Origin: an uncultured Clostridia bacterium
GTDB taxonomy: Bacteria > Bacillota > Clostridia > Oscillospirales > Ruminococcaceae
Reading direction: 5' to 3'
Assembly: GCA_944387915.1 (NCBI GenBank)
Contig: CALXGT010000059.1
Coordinates: forward strand, 1 to 35,545
Length of the DNA: 35,545 nucleotides
Positions 1-8,159 of the stretch are shown here, one piece after another (position 1 is the first letter of the stretch; each line of letters opens with the position of its first letter). The position numbers were made by a program, and so were the translations under genes. Under the pieces are notes generated by a model. The model was not told where the DNA came from. It worked only from the letters and a program-made list of their open reading frames with translations, and made no database searches.

Positions 1-215
1 CCATGGTGGAAAACAACTTTGGCATTTCCGTCGTTCCCAATACCTGGGAAGAAAATATGCACCAAAAAGTGGTGCTCATTCCCATTACCAATCCGCCGTG
101 TGAACGGGAAATCCGCGTCGTTTGGGAAAAAAATCAATACCTTTCCAAAGCGACCCGACTGTTTCGCGATTATATGATCGAAAATTTCAGCGTGATGCTG
201 GAACGGGATATGTAA
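1..215 (+). CDS. LysR-family regulator, C-terminal end only (5' cut by window edge)
   Basis: Only the last ~70 codons are present, and the reading frame is already open at base 1. The visible peptide has the usual end of a LysR effector-binding domain: a GISVVP segment, then IREIxVVWEKNQYLSKATRLFRDYM-like spacing (VVW, YLS, ATRLFRDY), then a short tail. The DNA-binding half lies outside the window. The stop is at 213-215. It runs straight into an 18-nt AT-only palindrome (214-231) with no following T-run, so this is a poor terminator. The next gene, an esterase, is codirectional and has its own promoter. The regulator could control that esterase, but this is inference from proximity. Confidence 0.8.
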   Translation, partial: MVENNFGISVVPNTWEENMHQKVVLIPITNPPCEREIRVVWEKNQYLSKATRLFRDYMIENFSVMLERDM

Positions 216-253
216 TAATTTTAAAATTATTGATTCTATAAATATAAATATAT

Positions 254-282
254 TTGACATTATGCTCCTTTTTGAGTACAAT
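254..282 (+). promoter_or_regulatory. SigA-type promoter of the esterase pair
   Basis: TTGACA at 254-259, a 17-bp spacer, and TACAAT at 277-282. The leader to the first esterase start is about 88 nt and contains a separate dyad at 315-340. The surroundings are AT-rich. Confidence 0.7.
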
Positions 283-314
283 AAAAATGCGAGATTTTTT
301 CTTTTGTTTTTATG

Positions 315-340
315 GAAATTGTATAGTTTTATACTGTTTC
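315..340 (+). promoter_or_regulatory. Dyad symmetry in the esterase leader (possible operator)
   Basis: Arms GAAA (315-318) plus GTATA (321-325) mirror TATAC (330-334) plus TTTC (337-340) around one centre. Two mismatched pairs sit between the blocks and 4 nt lie at the centre. It lies downstream of the -10, so it could be a repressor site or an RNA hairpin. A LysR gene ends just upstream. Function is inferred from symmetry and position only. Confidence 0.3.
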
Positions 341-376
341 TTCTATGGAAAACATTAAAACAGAAAGGAGCTTTTC

Positions 377-1849
377 ATGATCGTATCCACGAAATACGGA
401 AAAGTCGAAGGGGTAAAGGAAGGCCGCTTCGAAGTCTTTAAAAACATTCCTTTTGCCAAGCCTCCGGTGGGCGAGCTGCGGTTTCAGCCTCCGGTGGAGC
501 CGGATCGGTGGGACGGTGTGCTGGATGCTACCAAGTTTGGCCCCAGAGCTATGCAGGACCCGTTGAATCCGGATAATGCCGGCGCTGTTATGTCCGAAGC
601 GGACTGCTTAAATCTCAATATCTGGACACCTGCCTGTGACGGCAAAAAACGTCCCGTTGTGGTCCATATCCATGGCGGCGGCCATTGTTTTGGCTGGAAC
701 AGCGAGGATTGCTTTGACGGAGAGCATTTCATTGCCCATCGGGATGAAGTGATGGTAGCGATCCAATACCGGCTGGGCGTCTTCGGATACATGTACTTAG
801 GGGAACTGCTGGGAGAAAAATACAAAGCTTCCGGCTCTCTCGGACTTTTGGATCAGATCCTCTCCCTTCGCTGGATCCGGGATAACATCGCGGCGTTCGG
901 CGGAGATCCCGACAATGTGACCATTATGGGAGAATCGGCGGGGGGACGAAGCGTCGGCGGTACTGTGATGTCCCCTTTAGCGGACGGCCTGTACCATAAA
1001 GCCATTACCCAAAGCGGCGGCGTTCCCACCATTCGGGACGTGAAAAGCGCCGCGAGAGCCACCGAGGAGATCCTGCCCTTTTTGGGGCTGACCAAGGAGA
1101 CTGCCGCCGAAATTTTGACCATGGATGCGGACAAGATCGTCGAGGGACAGCGGGCATTTTGCGCCAGCGTTTCCAATATGGTCAACTTCTTAGACGCAGT
1201 TATTGACGGCGTCGTCATTACCGAGACCCCTGAAGAGCGGATCGGTTCAGGAAAGGTCAAGCACATTCCCCTTTTAGTGGGCGCTAATATGGATGAGCTT
1301 CGATTCCCTATTCCGGAGGAGACCGATATCGATGCCTACATTGATTTTTCTCTGCGCACGTTCGGGAAAAACCGTCCTTATGTGGAAACCCAGCTTCAAA
1401 AACGGCTGGAAACGATGAGTAAAAAAGACGCTATTGCCGATATTATGACCACCTACATTTACGGAAACAACGCACCGAGAATGGCTGGTCTTTGGGCCAA
1501 AGGCGGCGGAAAGGTATGGCTTTATCGTTGGGATCACACCAAAAACACGGTTCCCCTGGCCCACCATTTTTCCGAAATGTGCTACATTTTTAATTTTACG
1601 GTGGATGAATACCATAAGGGATATCCCGACACCGAAGAGAACCGGGCGTTAGCCAAGCTGATGAACGATATTTGGAACAACTTCGTTCTTACCGGCGATC
1701 CCAACACCGATGGCCTTCCTCAGTGGAAGCCCTATACATCCTTCGGCCCCGGCAAGCGGATGCATTTAAAAACCGCCGCTTATACCGAAGACTACGACCT
1801 TTCTAAGGACTGCGACTTGGAAATGCCGGTCCAGATTATGATTTTATAG
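377..1849 (+). CDS. Type-B carboxylesterase (490 aa)
   Basis: Alpha/beta-hydrolase of the carboxylesterase type B family, which hydrolyses carboxylic esters with a Ser-His-Glu triad. Visible are the family N-terminal block with IPFAKPPVGELRF, the oxyanion-hole HGGG (residues 99-102), the nucleophile elbow GESAGG with Ser187, a likely acidic residue Glu307 in NMDE, and a likely His397 in AHHFSE. Length is normal for bacterial members. There is no signal peptide, so it is probably cytoplasmic. The start is supported by AAAGGAG six bases upstream of the ATG. It forms an operon with the next esterase, 10 nt away. The natural substrate is unknown. Two more type-B carboxylesterases occur near 26-29 kb, but their nucleophile motif differs (GQSGGG). 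Confidence 0.93.
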   Translation: MIVSTKYGKVEGVKEGRFEVFKNIPFAKPPVGELRFQPPVEPDRWDGVLDATKFGPRAMQDPLNPDNAGAVMSEADCLNLNIWTPACDGKKRPVVVHIHGGGHCFGWNSEDCFDGEHFIAHRDEVMVAIQYRLGVFGYMYLGELLGEKYKASGSLGLLDQILSLRWIRDNIAAFGGDPDNVTIMGESAGGRSVGGTVMSPLADGLYHKAITQSGGVPTIRDVKSAARATEEILPFLGLTKETAAEILTMDADKIVEGQRAFCASVSNMVNFLDAVIDGVVITETPEERIGSGKVKHIPLLVGANMDELRFPIPEETDIDAYIDFSLRTFGKNRPYVETQLQKRLETMSKKDAIADIMTTYIYGNNAPRMAGLWAKGGGKVWLYRWDHTKNTVPLAHHFSEMCYIFNFTVDEYHKGYPDTEENRALAKLMNDIWNNFVLTGDPNTDGLPQWKPYTSFGPGKRMHLKTAAYTEDYDLSKDCDLEMPVQIMIL

Positions 1850-1859
1850 GAGGAACATT

Positions 1860-2588
1860 ATGGGACATTTTGCTTGTAACTTCATCTCGTACACCTTGCA
1901 CCGGGCCACCACCATTGACGTCATTGTACCGTCTATGTCCATCCCGGAAACGGGCGGCCCTAAGCCCCTCTCCCACCGTCTGGACGCGAAATTCCCGGTT
2001 TTATATCTGCTTCATGGCGGCGGAAATGACTATACTACCTGGGAACGGTACACCCAAATCGAGCTGTTTGCCGAGGAAAACAGCATTGCGGTGGTTTTAA
2101 TGAGCGCCGAAGACAAGCGCTTTACCGAAGGGGAATATTTTGACTTTGTGGCAAACGAGGTCCCCGAATATGTTTGCAGCCGGCTTCCCATCTCTGATAA
2201 GCCCGAAGACCGGTTTATTGCCGGCCTCTCTATGGGCGGCGGCGCAGCCTGTTACCACTTCCTCAAAAACCCGGACCGGTTCGGCGCCGTTGGAATTTTA
2301 TCCTCCGGTATCATCCGCTACAACATCGGCTGTGAAGCGATGATCGCGGAATACAAGGCGCAAGGAAAGAAATTGCCACCCATCTATATGGCCTGCGGCA
2401 ATAAGGACCATAACTACATCGATATTCAGCAATTCCGGGATCTTCTTTTGGATGCCGGTGCCGATGTGACTTGGGTGGATGTGCCCGACTTTAACCATGA
2501 ATGGCGTTTTTGGAACCTTTATATTGAGCAATTCCTAAAATGGATCCCCCGCTCTGATGCTTACGCCGGAAAGAAACGGCAATGCTAA
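1860..2588 (+). CDS. Tributyrin-esterase/esterase-D-like alpha/beta hydrolase (242 aa)
   Basis: Small serine hydrolase of the esterase (PF00756) type, related to EstA tributyrin esterases and S-formylglutathione hydrolases. It has an oxyanion segment LHGGGND (51-57), the nucleophile GLSMGGG with Ser124, a likely acid in NKD (Asp183) and a likely catalytic His213 in FNHEW. There is no signal sequence. AGGAGG lies 6 nt before the start, and the gene follows the type-B esterase by 10 nt, so the two are very likely co-transcribed. A paired carboxylesterase and EstA-like enzyme suggests stepwise removal of acyl groups from one ester class, possibly plant- or diet-derived acyl esters. That pairing is inference. 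A strong terminator follows. Confidence 0.9.
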   Translation: MGHFACNFISYTLHRATTIDVIVPSMSIPETGGPKPLSHRLDAKFPVLYLLHGGGNDYTTWERYTQIELFAEENSIAVVLMSAEDKRFTEGEYFDFVANEVPEYVCSRLPISDKPEDRFIAGLSMGGGAACYHFLKNPDRFGAVGILSSGIIRYNIGCEAMIAEYKAQGKKLPPIYMACGNKDHNYIDIQQFRDLLLDAGADVTWVDVPDFNHEWRFWNLYIEQFLKWIPRSDAYAGKKRQC

Positions 2589-2591
2589 ACC

Positions 2592-2620
2592 AAAAAAGCA
2601 CCCCAAATGGGGTGCTTTTT
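2592..2620. terminator. Bidirectional intrinsic terminator between the esterases and potD
   Basis: A-run, GCACCCC, loop AAAT, GGGGTGC, T-run. This 12-bp symmetrical stem has A/T flanks on both sides, so it can serve both the + esterase operon and the - pot operon, which converge here. Confidence 0.85.
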
Positions 2621-2632
2621 CATTGCTCGGGA

Positions 2633-3706
2633 TCACTCTACGATGATCTCGTTCCAAAGATCCTGGATCAGCAGATTGGTCTCCTCGGGGAGATTCACAA
2701 AGCTTTCGCAGCGGGAGAGAAGCTCCTCATCCGGATAGATGATGGGATTGTTCTTAGTCTCCTCGTCCAGCGCGTTGTACACGTTTTGAAGCGGCGTAGA
2801 GTAGCAGATGTACTCGATATTCGCTTTGCCGATCTCCGTTTCACACATAAAGTTGATGAATTTTTCGGCAAGTTCTTTCTGCTCGCTTCCTTTAACAACA
2901 CACATCGCATCGATGAAAACGTTGCTTCCCTCGTTGGGAACGACGAAGTTCAAGTCCTCGTTTTCCGCCATCATGGTCACCGCGTCTCCGGCGTAATAAG
3001 GCGCCAACGCCGCTTCCCCAATCTCCATTTTATCGAAGATCTCGTCCATAACATAGGTCTGCAAAACGCTCTTTTGCTCTTTGAGCAAATCGGCGCAGGC
3101 ACGAATTTCCGCCTCGTCGGTGGTGTTCTGGGAGTAACCGAGAAGCTTTTGGGCGATACCGAAAGCGTCTCTCGAGTTGGAGAACATCAGGATATTCCCC
3201 GCATACTGCTCATCCCAAAGGGCGTTCCAGCTGTCGGGCACTTCGCTCACCATAGTCTTGTTGTAAACGATACCCACCGTTCCCCAGGTGTAAGGAACAC
3301 TGTACTCTCCGTTGGGATCGTAATCGGTGTTTTTAAAATCATCCATGATATATTGCGCGTTGGGAATATTGTCGAAATTTAATTTCTCCAGCATATCCTC
3401 CTCGATCATCCGGGAAATCATATAGTCCGAAGGAATTACAATATCGTAATCCACCGCGCCGCTTTTGATCTTGGTATACATCTCTTCATTGGTCGCGTAG
3501 ATATCGTAGATCACTTCTACATTGTACTCTTCCTCAAACGCCTCGATGACATCTAAGCTGTCTTCGCTACCGTCGGAAATATACTCGCCCCAGTTATAGA
3601 CCCGTAAAACCGCTTTTTCTTCTCCGCTGCTGCCGCAGGAAGAAAACGCTGCCGCCACTGTGAAAAGCATCACAGCCGACAAAAGGAAGGAAATTGCTCT
3701 TTTCAA
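2633..3706 (-). CDS. potD: Spermidine/putrescine-binding lipoprotein PotD (357 aa)
   Basis: Extracellular solute-binding protein of a polyamine ABC importer. The N-terminus is a lipoprotein signal: a basic start, a hydrophobic core, then a lipobox-like FSSC with Cys24. The mature part begins with the PotD/PotF-type block VLRVYNWGEYIS. It continues with YDIVIPSDYMISRM and YTWGTVGIVYN, which are typical of the two-lobed bacterial type-1 polyamine binders. Length fits the family. It is the last gene of potABCD, 39 nt after potC, and ends at the bidirectional terminator. Whether spermidine or putrescine is preferred cannot be told by eye. Confidence 0.95.
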   Translation of the reverse strand: MKRAISFLLSAVMLFTVAAAFSSCGSSGEEKAVLRVYNWGEYISDGSEDSLDVIEAFEEEYNVEVIYDIYATNEEMYTKIKSGAVDYDIVIPSDYMISRMIEEDMLEKLNFDNIPNAQYIMDDFKNTDYDPNGEYSVPYTWGTVGIVYNKTMVSEVPDSWNALWDEQYAGNILMFSNSRDAFGIAQKLLGYSQNTTDEAEIRACADLLKEQKSVLQTYVMDEIFDKMEIGEAALAPYYAGDAVTMMAENEDLNFVVPNEGSNVFIDAMCVVKGSEQKELAEKFINFMCETEIGKANIEYICYSTPLQNVYNALDEETKNNPIIYPDEELLSRCESFVNLPEETNLLIQDLWNEIIVE

Positions 3707-3745
3707 TTTTTTACCCCTTTCAGTATAAAAATATCTTCCAAAGGA

Positions 3746-4540
3746 TTACTCCTTTTTGGCCTTTTTTGCTTCCGCGATATTCATCCCAATCAACAAAGCC
3801 AGCACCAGCAAAAAGATGATGGCGGAAAGCGCGTTGATCTGCGGATTGACCTTTTTCCGCACCATGGAATAAATGGTCACCGGGAGCATGGAAAATCCGC
3901 TTCCCGAAGTAAAATAGGTAATGACAAAGTCGTCCAGAGAATAGGTAAAGGACATTAGAAACCCGGAAACAATGCCGGAAAGAATTTGGGGAACCACCAC
4001 TTTGAAAAAGCTTTGCAGCGGAGGGCATCCCAAATCCAGCGCCGCCTCGTAAAGGCTGGGATCCATCTGCCGAAGCTTGGGAAGGACGTTCAAAATGGGG
4101 TACGGCAGACAGAAGGTCACATGAGAAATCAAAAGAGAGTAAAACCCTAACGGCAGATCCATCAGCTGTTTAAAAAAGACGAAGAGAAGCATCATGGAAA
4201 TACCGGTCACGATCTCCGGGTTCAGTACCGGGATGTAAGTGAGATTCATCACAAACCCCCGCTTGCGGCGGCTTAGACTGTTAATGCCGATAGCGGCGAT
4301 GGTTCCCATAACCGTAGCGATAATAGACGAAAGGAAGGCAATCAAAAGGCTGTTGAACAGCGCCGACATGATCGCTTCATTTTGTACCAGCTCTTTGTAC
4401 CACTTAAAGGTAAATCCCGTAAAGTACGCCCGGGACTTCGATTCATTAAAAGAAAACGCGATCAAAACGAAAATGGGAGCATACAGAAAAAGAAGGGACA
4501 AAACGATATAGATTTTCGGAAAGAATCTTGCTTTTCTCAT
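3746..4540 (-). CDS. potC: Polyamine ABC transporter permease PotC (264 aa)
   Basis: Integral membrane permease with about six hydrophobic segments. It carries the cytoplasmic EAA-type loop (YEAALDLGCPPLQSFFKVVVPQILSG region) that contacts the ATPase. N-terminal residues YIVLSLLFLYAPIFVLIAFSFNES match PotC/YdcV-like permeases. Its ATG overlaps the potB stop by 4 nt (ATGA, 4537-4540), a sign of translational coupling. It acts in the cytoplasmic membrane with PotA, PotB and PotD. Confidence 0.95.
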   Translation of the reverse strand: MRKARFFPKIYIVLSLLFLYAPIFVLIAFSFNESKSRAYFTGFTFKWYKELVQNEAIMSALFNSLLIAFLSSIIATVMGTIAAIGINSLSRRKRGFVMNLTYIPVLNPEIVTGISMMLLFVFFKQLMDLPLGFYSLLISHVTFCLPYPILNVLPKLRQMDPSLYEAALDLGCPPLQSFFKVVVPQILSGIVSGFLMSFTYSLDDFVITYFTSGSGFSMLPVTIYSMVRKKVNPQINALSAIIFLLVLALLIGMNIAEAKKAKKE

Positions 4541-5358
4541 ACCATCATTCCCTCCATCTCTTCCGCGTCAAACCGGTTGATGATCCCCATGATCACCAAT
4601 ATCAGCACCATCAGGATAATCGCCATGGCGCTTCCCACCTGCGGGTTGTAAACCGTTCCCAAAAACTGCTGTTCGATTAAATCGCCAATCAAAACGTTTT
4701 TTCCGCCGCCCAACATCCGGGAAATGACAAAGGTGGACACCGACGGAACAAACACCATAGTGATGCCGGTAATAATTCCGGGAAGGCTCAAAGGGATGAG
4801 CACCTTGATAAGCACATAAAAGCCGTTGGCTCCTAAATCCTCCGCCGCCTCAATAATGGACTTGTCAATCTTTATCATAATGGAGTGGAGAGGAAGCACC
4901 ATAAAGGGGAGATAGTTATAAACCATGCCCAGTACCACCGCGCCCTCGGTGTTAATCATAGAGAAAGGTCCGATACCGAACAATTCCAAAAACCGGTTAA
5001 TGAGCCCCTCGTTTTCCAAGAGCGTCATCCACCCATAGGTACGAAGCAAAAAGCTCATCCACATGGGAAGCATAATCAAAAGGAGCATGGTCCGCTGTCC
5101 CACCTCACCCATACGGGACATAATGTATCCCAAGGGAAACGCCAACACCAGACAGATGGCTGTGGCAATCAAAGAAAGGCGAATGGATTTAAAAAAAGTA
5201 TCCCCGTATTTTAAAACACTTTTGAAATTTTCGAAGGTAAACTGCCCTTCCGAGGTAGTAAACCCAAAATACAAAACCATACCCAGGGGAACCAGAACGA
5301 AAATCGCCATCCAAATCAGGTAAGGCACTGCCAAAAAGGCATTTTTCTTTTTAACCAT
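4537..5358 (-). CDS. potB: Polyamine ABC transporter permease PotB (about 273 aa)
   Basis: Integral membrane permease partner of PotC. There are six predicted membrane segments, starting with [19 protein letters not shown]. The EAA loop is [26 protein letters not shown], read as IEAAEDLGA then G. The ATG at 5358 is taken as start. A GTG at 5367 in the same frame is equally possible and would add three residues. The start overlaps the potA 3' end, so translation is coupled to the ATPase gene, and the gene overlaps potC by 4 nt. Confidence 0.94.
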   Translation of the reverse strand: MVKKKNAFLAVPYLIWMAIFVLVPLGMVLYFGFTTSEGQFTFENFKSVLKYGDTFFKSIRLSLIATAICLVLAFPLGYIMSRMGEVGQRTMLLLIMLPMWMSFLLRTYGWMTLLENEGLINRFLELFGIGPFSMINTEGAVVLGMVYNYLPFMVLPLHSIMIKIDKSIIEAAEDLGANGFYVLIKVLIPLSLPGIITGITMVFVPSVSTFVISRMLGGGKNVLIGDLIEQQFLGTVYNPQVGSAMAIILMVLILVIMGIINRFDAEEMEGMMV

Positions 5359-6733
5359 GCTCCCCACCCCGTAGCGGCGTTACCGTGATGGCGTCGAAAT
5401 CGAACTTGATGCCGATATCGGTAGCGACCTGCTGGTCAAGATAGGAGTGCAAAAGGAGACTTTCCTCATGGGTATAAACGATCAGCTCATTGTAATCGCC
5501 CTTATAGATCAAAGACTCTAAGTACACCTTCAAATCCGCCCGGTCGATGGAAACCACCTCAATAGACTTGGGGCTAATGGTGAGGGAAACCTTGGTTCCC
5601 ACAGGCAGGTTCAAGCCTTCCCGCTCAAAGGAAAGGTCAAAGAACGACACCGTGTTCTCATCGGTCACTTCCCCTAAGATATGATTTTCGTCGCCGTCAA
5701 AGAGGCGTTTCATAATATGGATGTCGTCCGGCGTAAAGGAAAGTCCCACTTCACTCCCCACCGGAGACAGCCTGGTGGAATGAACCACCCAGTCCAACCC
5801 GTTGCAGCTGACGTTCATCTCATAATGAACGCCTTTAAATACCACATTGGTCACAACGCCCTTTAAATTACCTTCTTTTGGCTCGGTCAAAACAATGTCC
5901 TCGGGGCGAAGAACCACATCCACCGGCTTGTTTTCGCCAAACCCACTGTCCAGACATGGAAACGTCCCGCCGCAGAAGGAAACCTCAAAGTCCTTTTGCA
6001 TCACCGCGTCAAAGATATTGCTTTCCCCGATAAAATCAGCGACAAAAGCGTTCTTCGGCTCGTTGTAAATATCCTCGGGACGACCGATCTGCTGGATCTC
6101 CCCGTCTTTCATGACCACGATCATATCGCTCATGGTCAACGCTTCTTCCTGATCGTGGGTCACGTAGATAAAGGTAGTTTTAAGCTTCTTTTGGATCTTC
6201 ATCAGCTCAATTTGCATATCCTTGCGAAGCTTTAAATCCAGCGCGCCCAGCGGCTCGTCCAGCAAAAGGATCTTCGGTTGATTCACAAGCGCTCTGGCGA
6301 TGGCAACCCGCTGTTGCTGACCGCCCGAAAGGCGGTTGACCTTTCTTCGTTCGAAGCCTTTCAGATCCACAATTTCCAGCATCTCCATCACCCGGAGGCG
6401 AATTTCTTCTTTGGAAAGCTTTTTGAGCTTTAATCCAAAGGCCACATTGTCAAACACATTCAAATGAGGAAACAAAGCGTACCGCTGAAATACCGTATTC
6501 ACCGGCCGTTTATAAGCGGGCAGGTCGTTGATCCGCTCCCCATTAAAATAAACATCACCCTGATCCGGTGTGAGAAAACCGGCGATAATCCGCAGCGTCG
6601 TTGTCTTCCCGCACCCGGAAGGACCTAAAAAGGTAACGAACTGCCCGTCTTCAATGGATAAAGACACGTTATCCAAAATTCGGTCGTCTTCCAAAGTCAG
6701 TGTGATGTTTTTCAATTCCAATATCGGATTCAT
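5351..6733 (-). CDS. potA: Polyamine ABC transporter ATPase PotA with extended C-terminus (460 aa)
   Basis: ATP-hydrolysing subunit of the polyamine importer. Walker [10 protein letters not shown] (37-45), Q-loop [10 protein letters not shown] (81-90), signature LSGGQQQ (135-141), Walker B ILLLDEP (155-161) and H-loop His193 are all intact. A TOBE-type domain follows (about 270-343). PotA proteins are usually near 350-385 aa. Here a further ~115 residues (about 345-460) follow and look like a second small beta-barrel domain. The start at 6733 is chosen because AAAGGGGG sits nine bases upstream. The frame stays open for 22 more codons to 6799 without a good ribosome site. It is the first gene of potABCD. 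Confidence 0.93.
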   Translation of the reverse strand: MNPILELKNITLTLEDDRILDNVSLSIEDGQFVTFLGPSGCGKTTTLRIIAGFLTPDQGDVYFNGERINDLPAYKRPVNTVFQRYALFPHLNVFDNVAFGLKLKKLSKEEIRLRVMEMLEIVDLKGFERRKVNRLSGGQQQRVAIARALVNQPKILLLDEPLGALDLKLRKDMQIELMKIQKKLKTTFIYVTHDQEEALTMSDMIVVMKDGEIQQIGRPEDIYNEPKNAFVADFIGESNIFDAVMQKDFEVSFCGGTFPCLDSGFGENKPVDVVLRPEDIVLTEPKEGNLKGVVTNVVFKGVHYEMNVSCNGLDWVVHSTRLSPVGSEVGLSFTPDDIHIMKRLFDGDENHILGEVTDENTVSFFDLSFEREGLNLPVGTKVSLTISPKSIEVVSIDRADLKVYLESLIYKGDYNELIVYTHEESLLLHSYLDQQVATDIGIKFDFDAITVTPLRGGEHG

Positions 6734-6882
6734 TGTTGCATCCCCCTTTGCGGCATTAGTACATCTGTACCCGCCGGTCTTTGACATCTCCGCCCGCAAA
6801 AGGCTTTTTTGGAAAGAACTCCTTTCCCACAGAGACGCATACGTACGCGGCGTTTCACAGCAGATACAAGCATAACGACTAT

Positions 6883-6911
6883 ACTATAAAACAAAAAGGA
6901 ACTTATGTCAA
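6883..6911 (-). promoter_or_regulatory. SigA-type promoter of potABCD
   Basis: On the minus strand, TTGACA (6906-6911), a 17-bp spacer, and TATAGT (6883-6888). The leader to the potA start is about 143 nt. It contains a short GGAAAG/CTTTCC hairpin near 6811-6827. I recognise no riboswitch in it. Confidence 0.75.
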
Positions 6912-7149
6912 TGATTTTTTAAAATTATCGGGAATTTTCGGTATTTTTTTCCATTCCTTTCCTCATTTTTCCAAATATATCCAAATATATCTCTTAAATT
7001 TTTTGTTTTTCTTTTAAATTCTTTTAAATTCTTTTTTTTAGAAAAAAAGAATTTTTTTGGGCATATTACCGATAATTTTCTCTCTTTTCTCCAATCAATC
7101 TCTCCTTCTTCTTTTTTTCGACAAAAAGAGAAGAAACCTTCCCAAATAG
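6912..7149. other. AT-rich intergenic stretch with 10-bp tandem repeats
   Basis: No gene is supported here. The stretch has two direct 10-bp doublets, ccaaatatat twice (6971-6990) and cttttaaatt twice (7011-7030). It also has an AT-only hairpin with 13-bp arms (7026-7038 and 7042-7054). The helical-repeat spacing of A/T tracts suggests curved DNA upstream of the two divergent promoters at 6883-6911 and 7150-7178. This is inference from composition. Confidence 0.5.
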
Positions 7150-7178
7150 TTGCTTTGTTCATCTGGGTATGCTATAAT
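7150..7178 (+). promoter_or_regulatory. Promoter of the HTH-nucleotidyltransferase gene
   Basis: TTGCTT (7150-7155), a 17-bp spacer, and TATAAT (7173-7178), with TG two bases before the -10. It sits inside the dyad at 7154-7194. Confidence 0.65.
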
Positions 7179-7194
7179 GTACCAAATGAACAAA
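7154..7194 (+). promoter_or_regulatory. Operator-like dyad spanning the promoter
   Basis: TTTGTTCAT (7154-7162) is mirrored exactly by ATGAACAAA (7186-7194). Inside it, GGTA (7166-7169) mirrors TACC (7180-7183) with nearly the same centre, on the -10 element. A repressor bound here would block polymerase. The downstream protein starts with a winged helix, so autorepression is the simplest guess. Confidence 0.45.
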
Positions 7195-7207
7195 AAGGGA
7201 GAAAATT

Positions 7208-8110
7208 ATGGCGCTCAATCGAAAAGAATTCGAACTGCTTTCTCTAATCAAAAAACTGGACGTGGGATTTAGCCAACGGGAACTTTCCCAAAAGGTTGGA
7301 TTTTCTCTGGGAAGTGTCAACCGTACACTGAAAGCGCTGATAGAAAAGCGGTATCTAACGAAAGATGGACGGAAGATTTCCCTCACCGAAGAGGGACTTT
7401 CCGCTTTGGAACCTTACCGGGTCAAACGAGCGGTGTTCTTGGCGGCAGGATTCGGTTCCCGGCTGGTCCCTGTGACTTTAAATACCCCGAAGCCTTTGAT
7501 ACAGGTACTGGGAAAGCCTATCATTGAAACCATGCTGGACGCTGTTTTACGGGCGGGCATCCGGGAAATCGTGATCGTCCGGGGATATCTGGCGGATCAT
7601 TTCGATGTGCTCAAAAAGAAATACCCTATGATCCAGTTTGTGGAAAATCCCGATTATATGGAAACCAATAATATTTCCTCCGCTATGCAGGTTAAGCACC
7701 TTTTTGGCAACGCCTATGTGCTGGATTCCGACCTTTACCTGAAAAACCCGGATCTAATCCGAGAATACGAATACTCTTCAAGTTATCTCGGCGTGTTTAC
7801 CGAAAAAACCGACGATTGGCGATTGATCGTAAAGGGCGGAAAGGTAACCGGTATGAAGATCGGCGGCACCAACTGCTACCACATGTACGACATTACTTAC
7901 TGGACCGAAGAAGACGGGAAAAAAATGGAGCAGTATCTTCCGCTTCTGTTTGCTTCTCCCGGCGGTAAGAAAAAATACTGGGACGACGTGCCTTTGGGAA
8001 AATTTAATCCAAAGTTCAACATCGCGGTTCGAAGCTGTGACGAAGGGGATATTGTGGAAATCGATACCTTATCGGAGCTTCGGGCAATTGATCCCACCTA
8101 TCGGTTTTAA
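7208..8110 (+). CDS. Winged-helix domain fused to LicC-like nucleotidyltransferase (300 aa)
   Basis: Two domains are visible. Residues ~5-65 form a MarR-like winged helix: FSQRELSQKVGFSLGSVNRTLKAL is the helix-turn-helix, followed by a wing around KDGRKISLTEEG. Residues ~73-300 are an NTP transferase with LAAGFGSRL (78-86), TPKPL (93-97) and GKPIIE. This resembles LicC choline-phosphate cytidylyltransferase, which makes CDP-choline from CTP, and related sugar-phosphate nucleotidyltransferases. The aromatic/acidic tail (YWDDVPL, VEIDTLSEL) is LicC-like. Ribosome site GGGAG precedes the ATG. It is a single-gene unit between a promoter and a terminator. No choline kinase or polymer gene is adjacent, so the substrate is uncertain. 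The fusion suggests a regulator whose DNA binding responds to substrate or product, or an enzyme that regulates its own gene. Confidence 0.85.
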   Translation: MALNRKEFELLSLIKKLDVGFSQRELSQKVGFSLGSVNRTLKALIEKRYLTKDGRKISLTEEGLSALEPYRVKRAVFLAAGFGSRLVPVTLNTPKPLIQVLGKPIIETMLDAVLRAGIREIVIVRGYLADHFDVLKKKYPMIQFVENPDYMETNNISSAMQVKHLFGNAYVLDSDLYLKNPDLIREYEYSSSYLGVFTEKTDDWRLIVKGGKVTGMKIGGTNCYHMYDITYWTEEDGKKMEQYLPLLFASPGGKKKYWDDVPLGKFNPKFNIAVRSCDEGDIVEIDTLSELRAIDPTYRF

Positions 8111-8115
8111 TATGG

Positions 8116-8153
8116 AAAAGACGGTGAAAAGAAATTCTTTTCACCGTCTTTTT
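8116..8153. terminator. Strong intrinsic terminator, usable from both sides
   Basis: AAAAGACGGTGAAAAGAA (8116-8133) mirrors TTCTTTTCACCGTCTTTT (8135-8152) around one base. The real loop is therefore a few bases wider. It separates the + nucleotidyltransferase gene from the converging gltD. Confidence 0.85.
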
Positions 8154-8159
8154 GCATAG

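Noticed and set aside
2582-3382. 266-codon open frame antisense to potD
   Set aside because: It begins inside the esterase 3' end and reads through the terminator. PotD on the other strand is unmistakable.
6731-6873. 47-codon upstream frame ending on the potA start codon
   Set aside because: Its ATG is only a few bases after the predicted transcription start, it has no ribosome site and its composition is arginine-rich and non-biological. The overlap with the potA ATG is likely chance.
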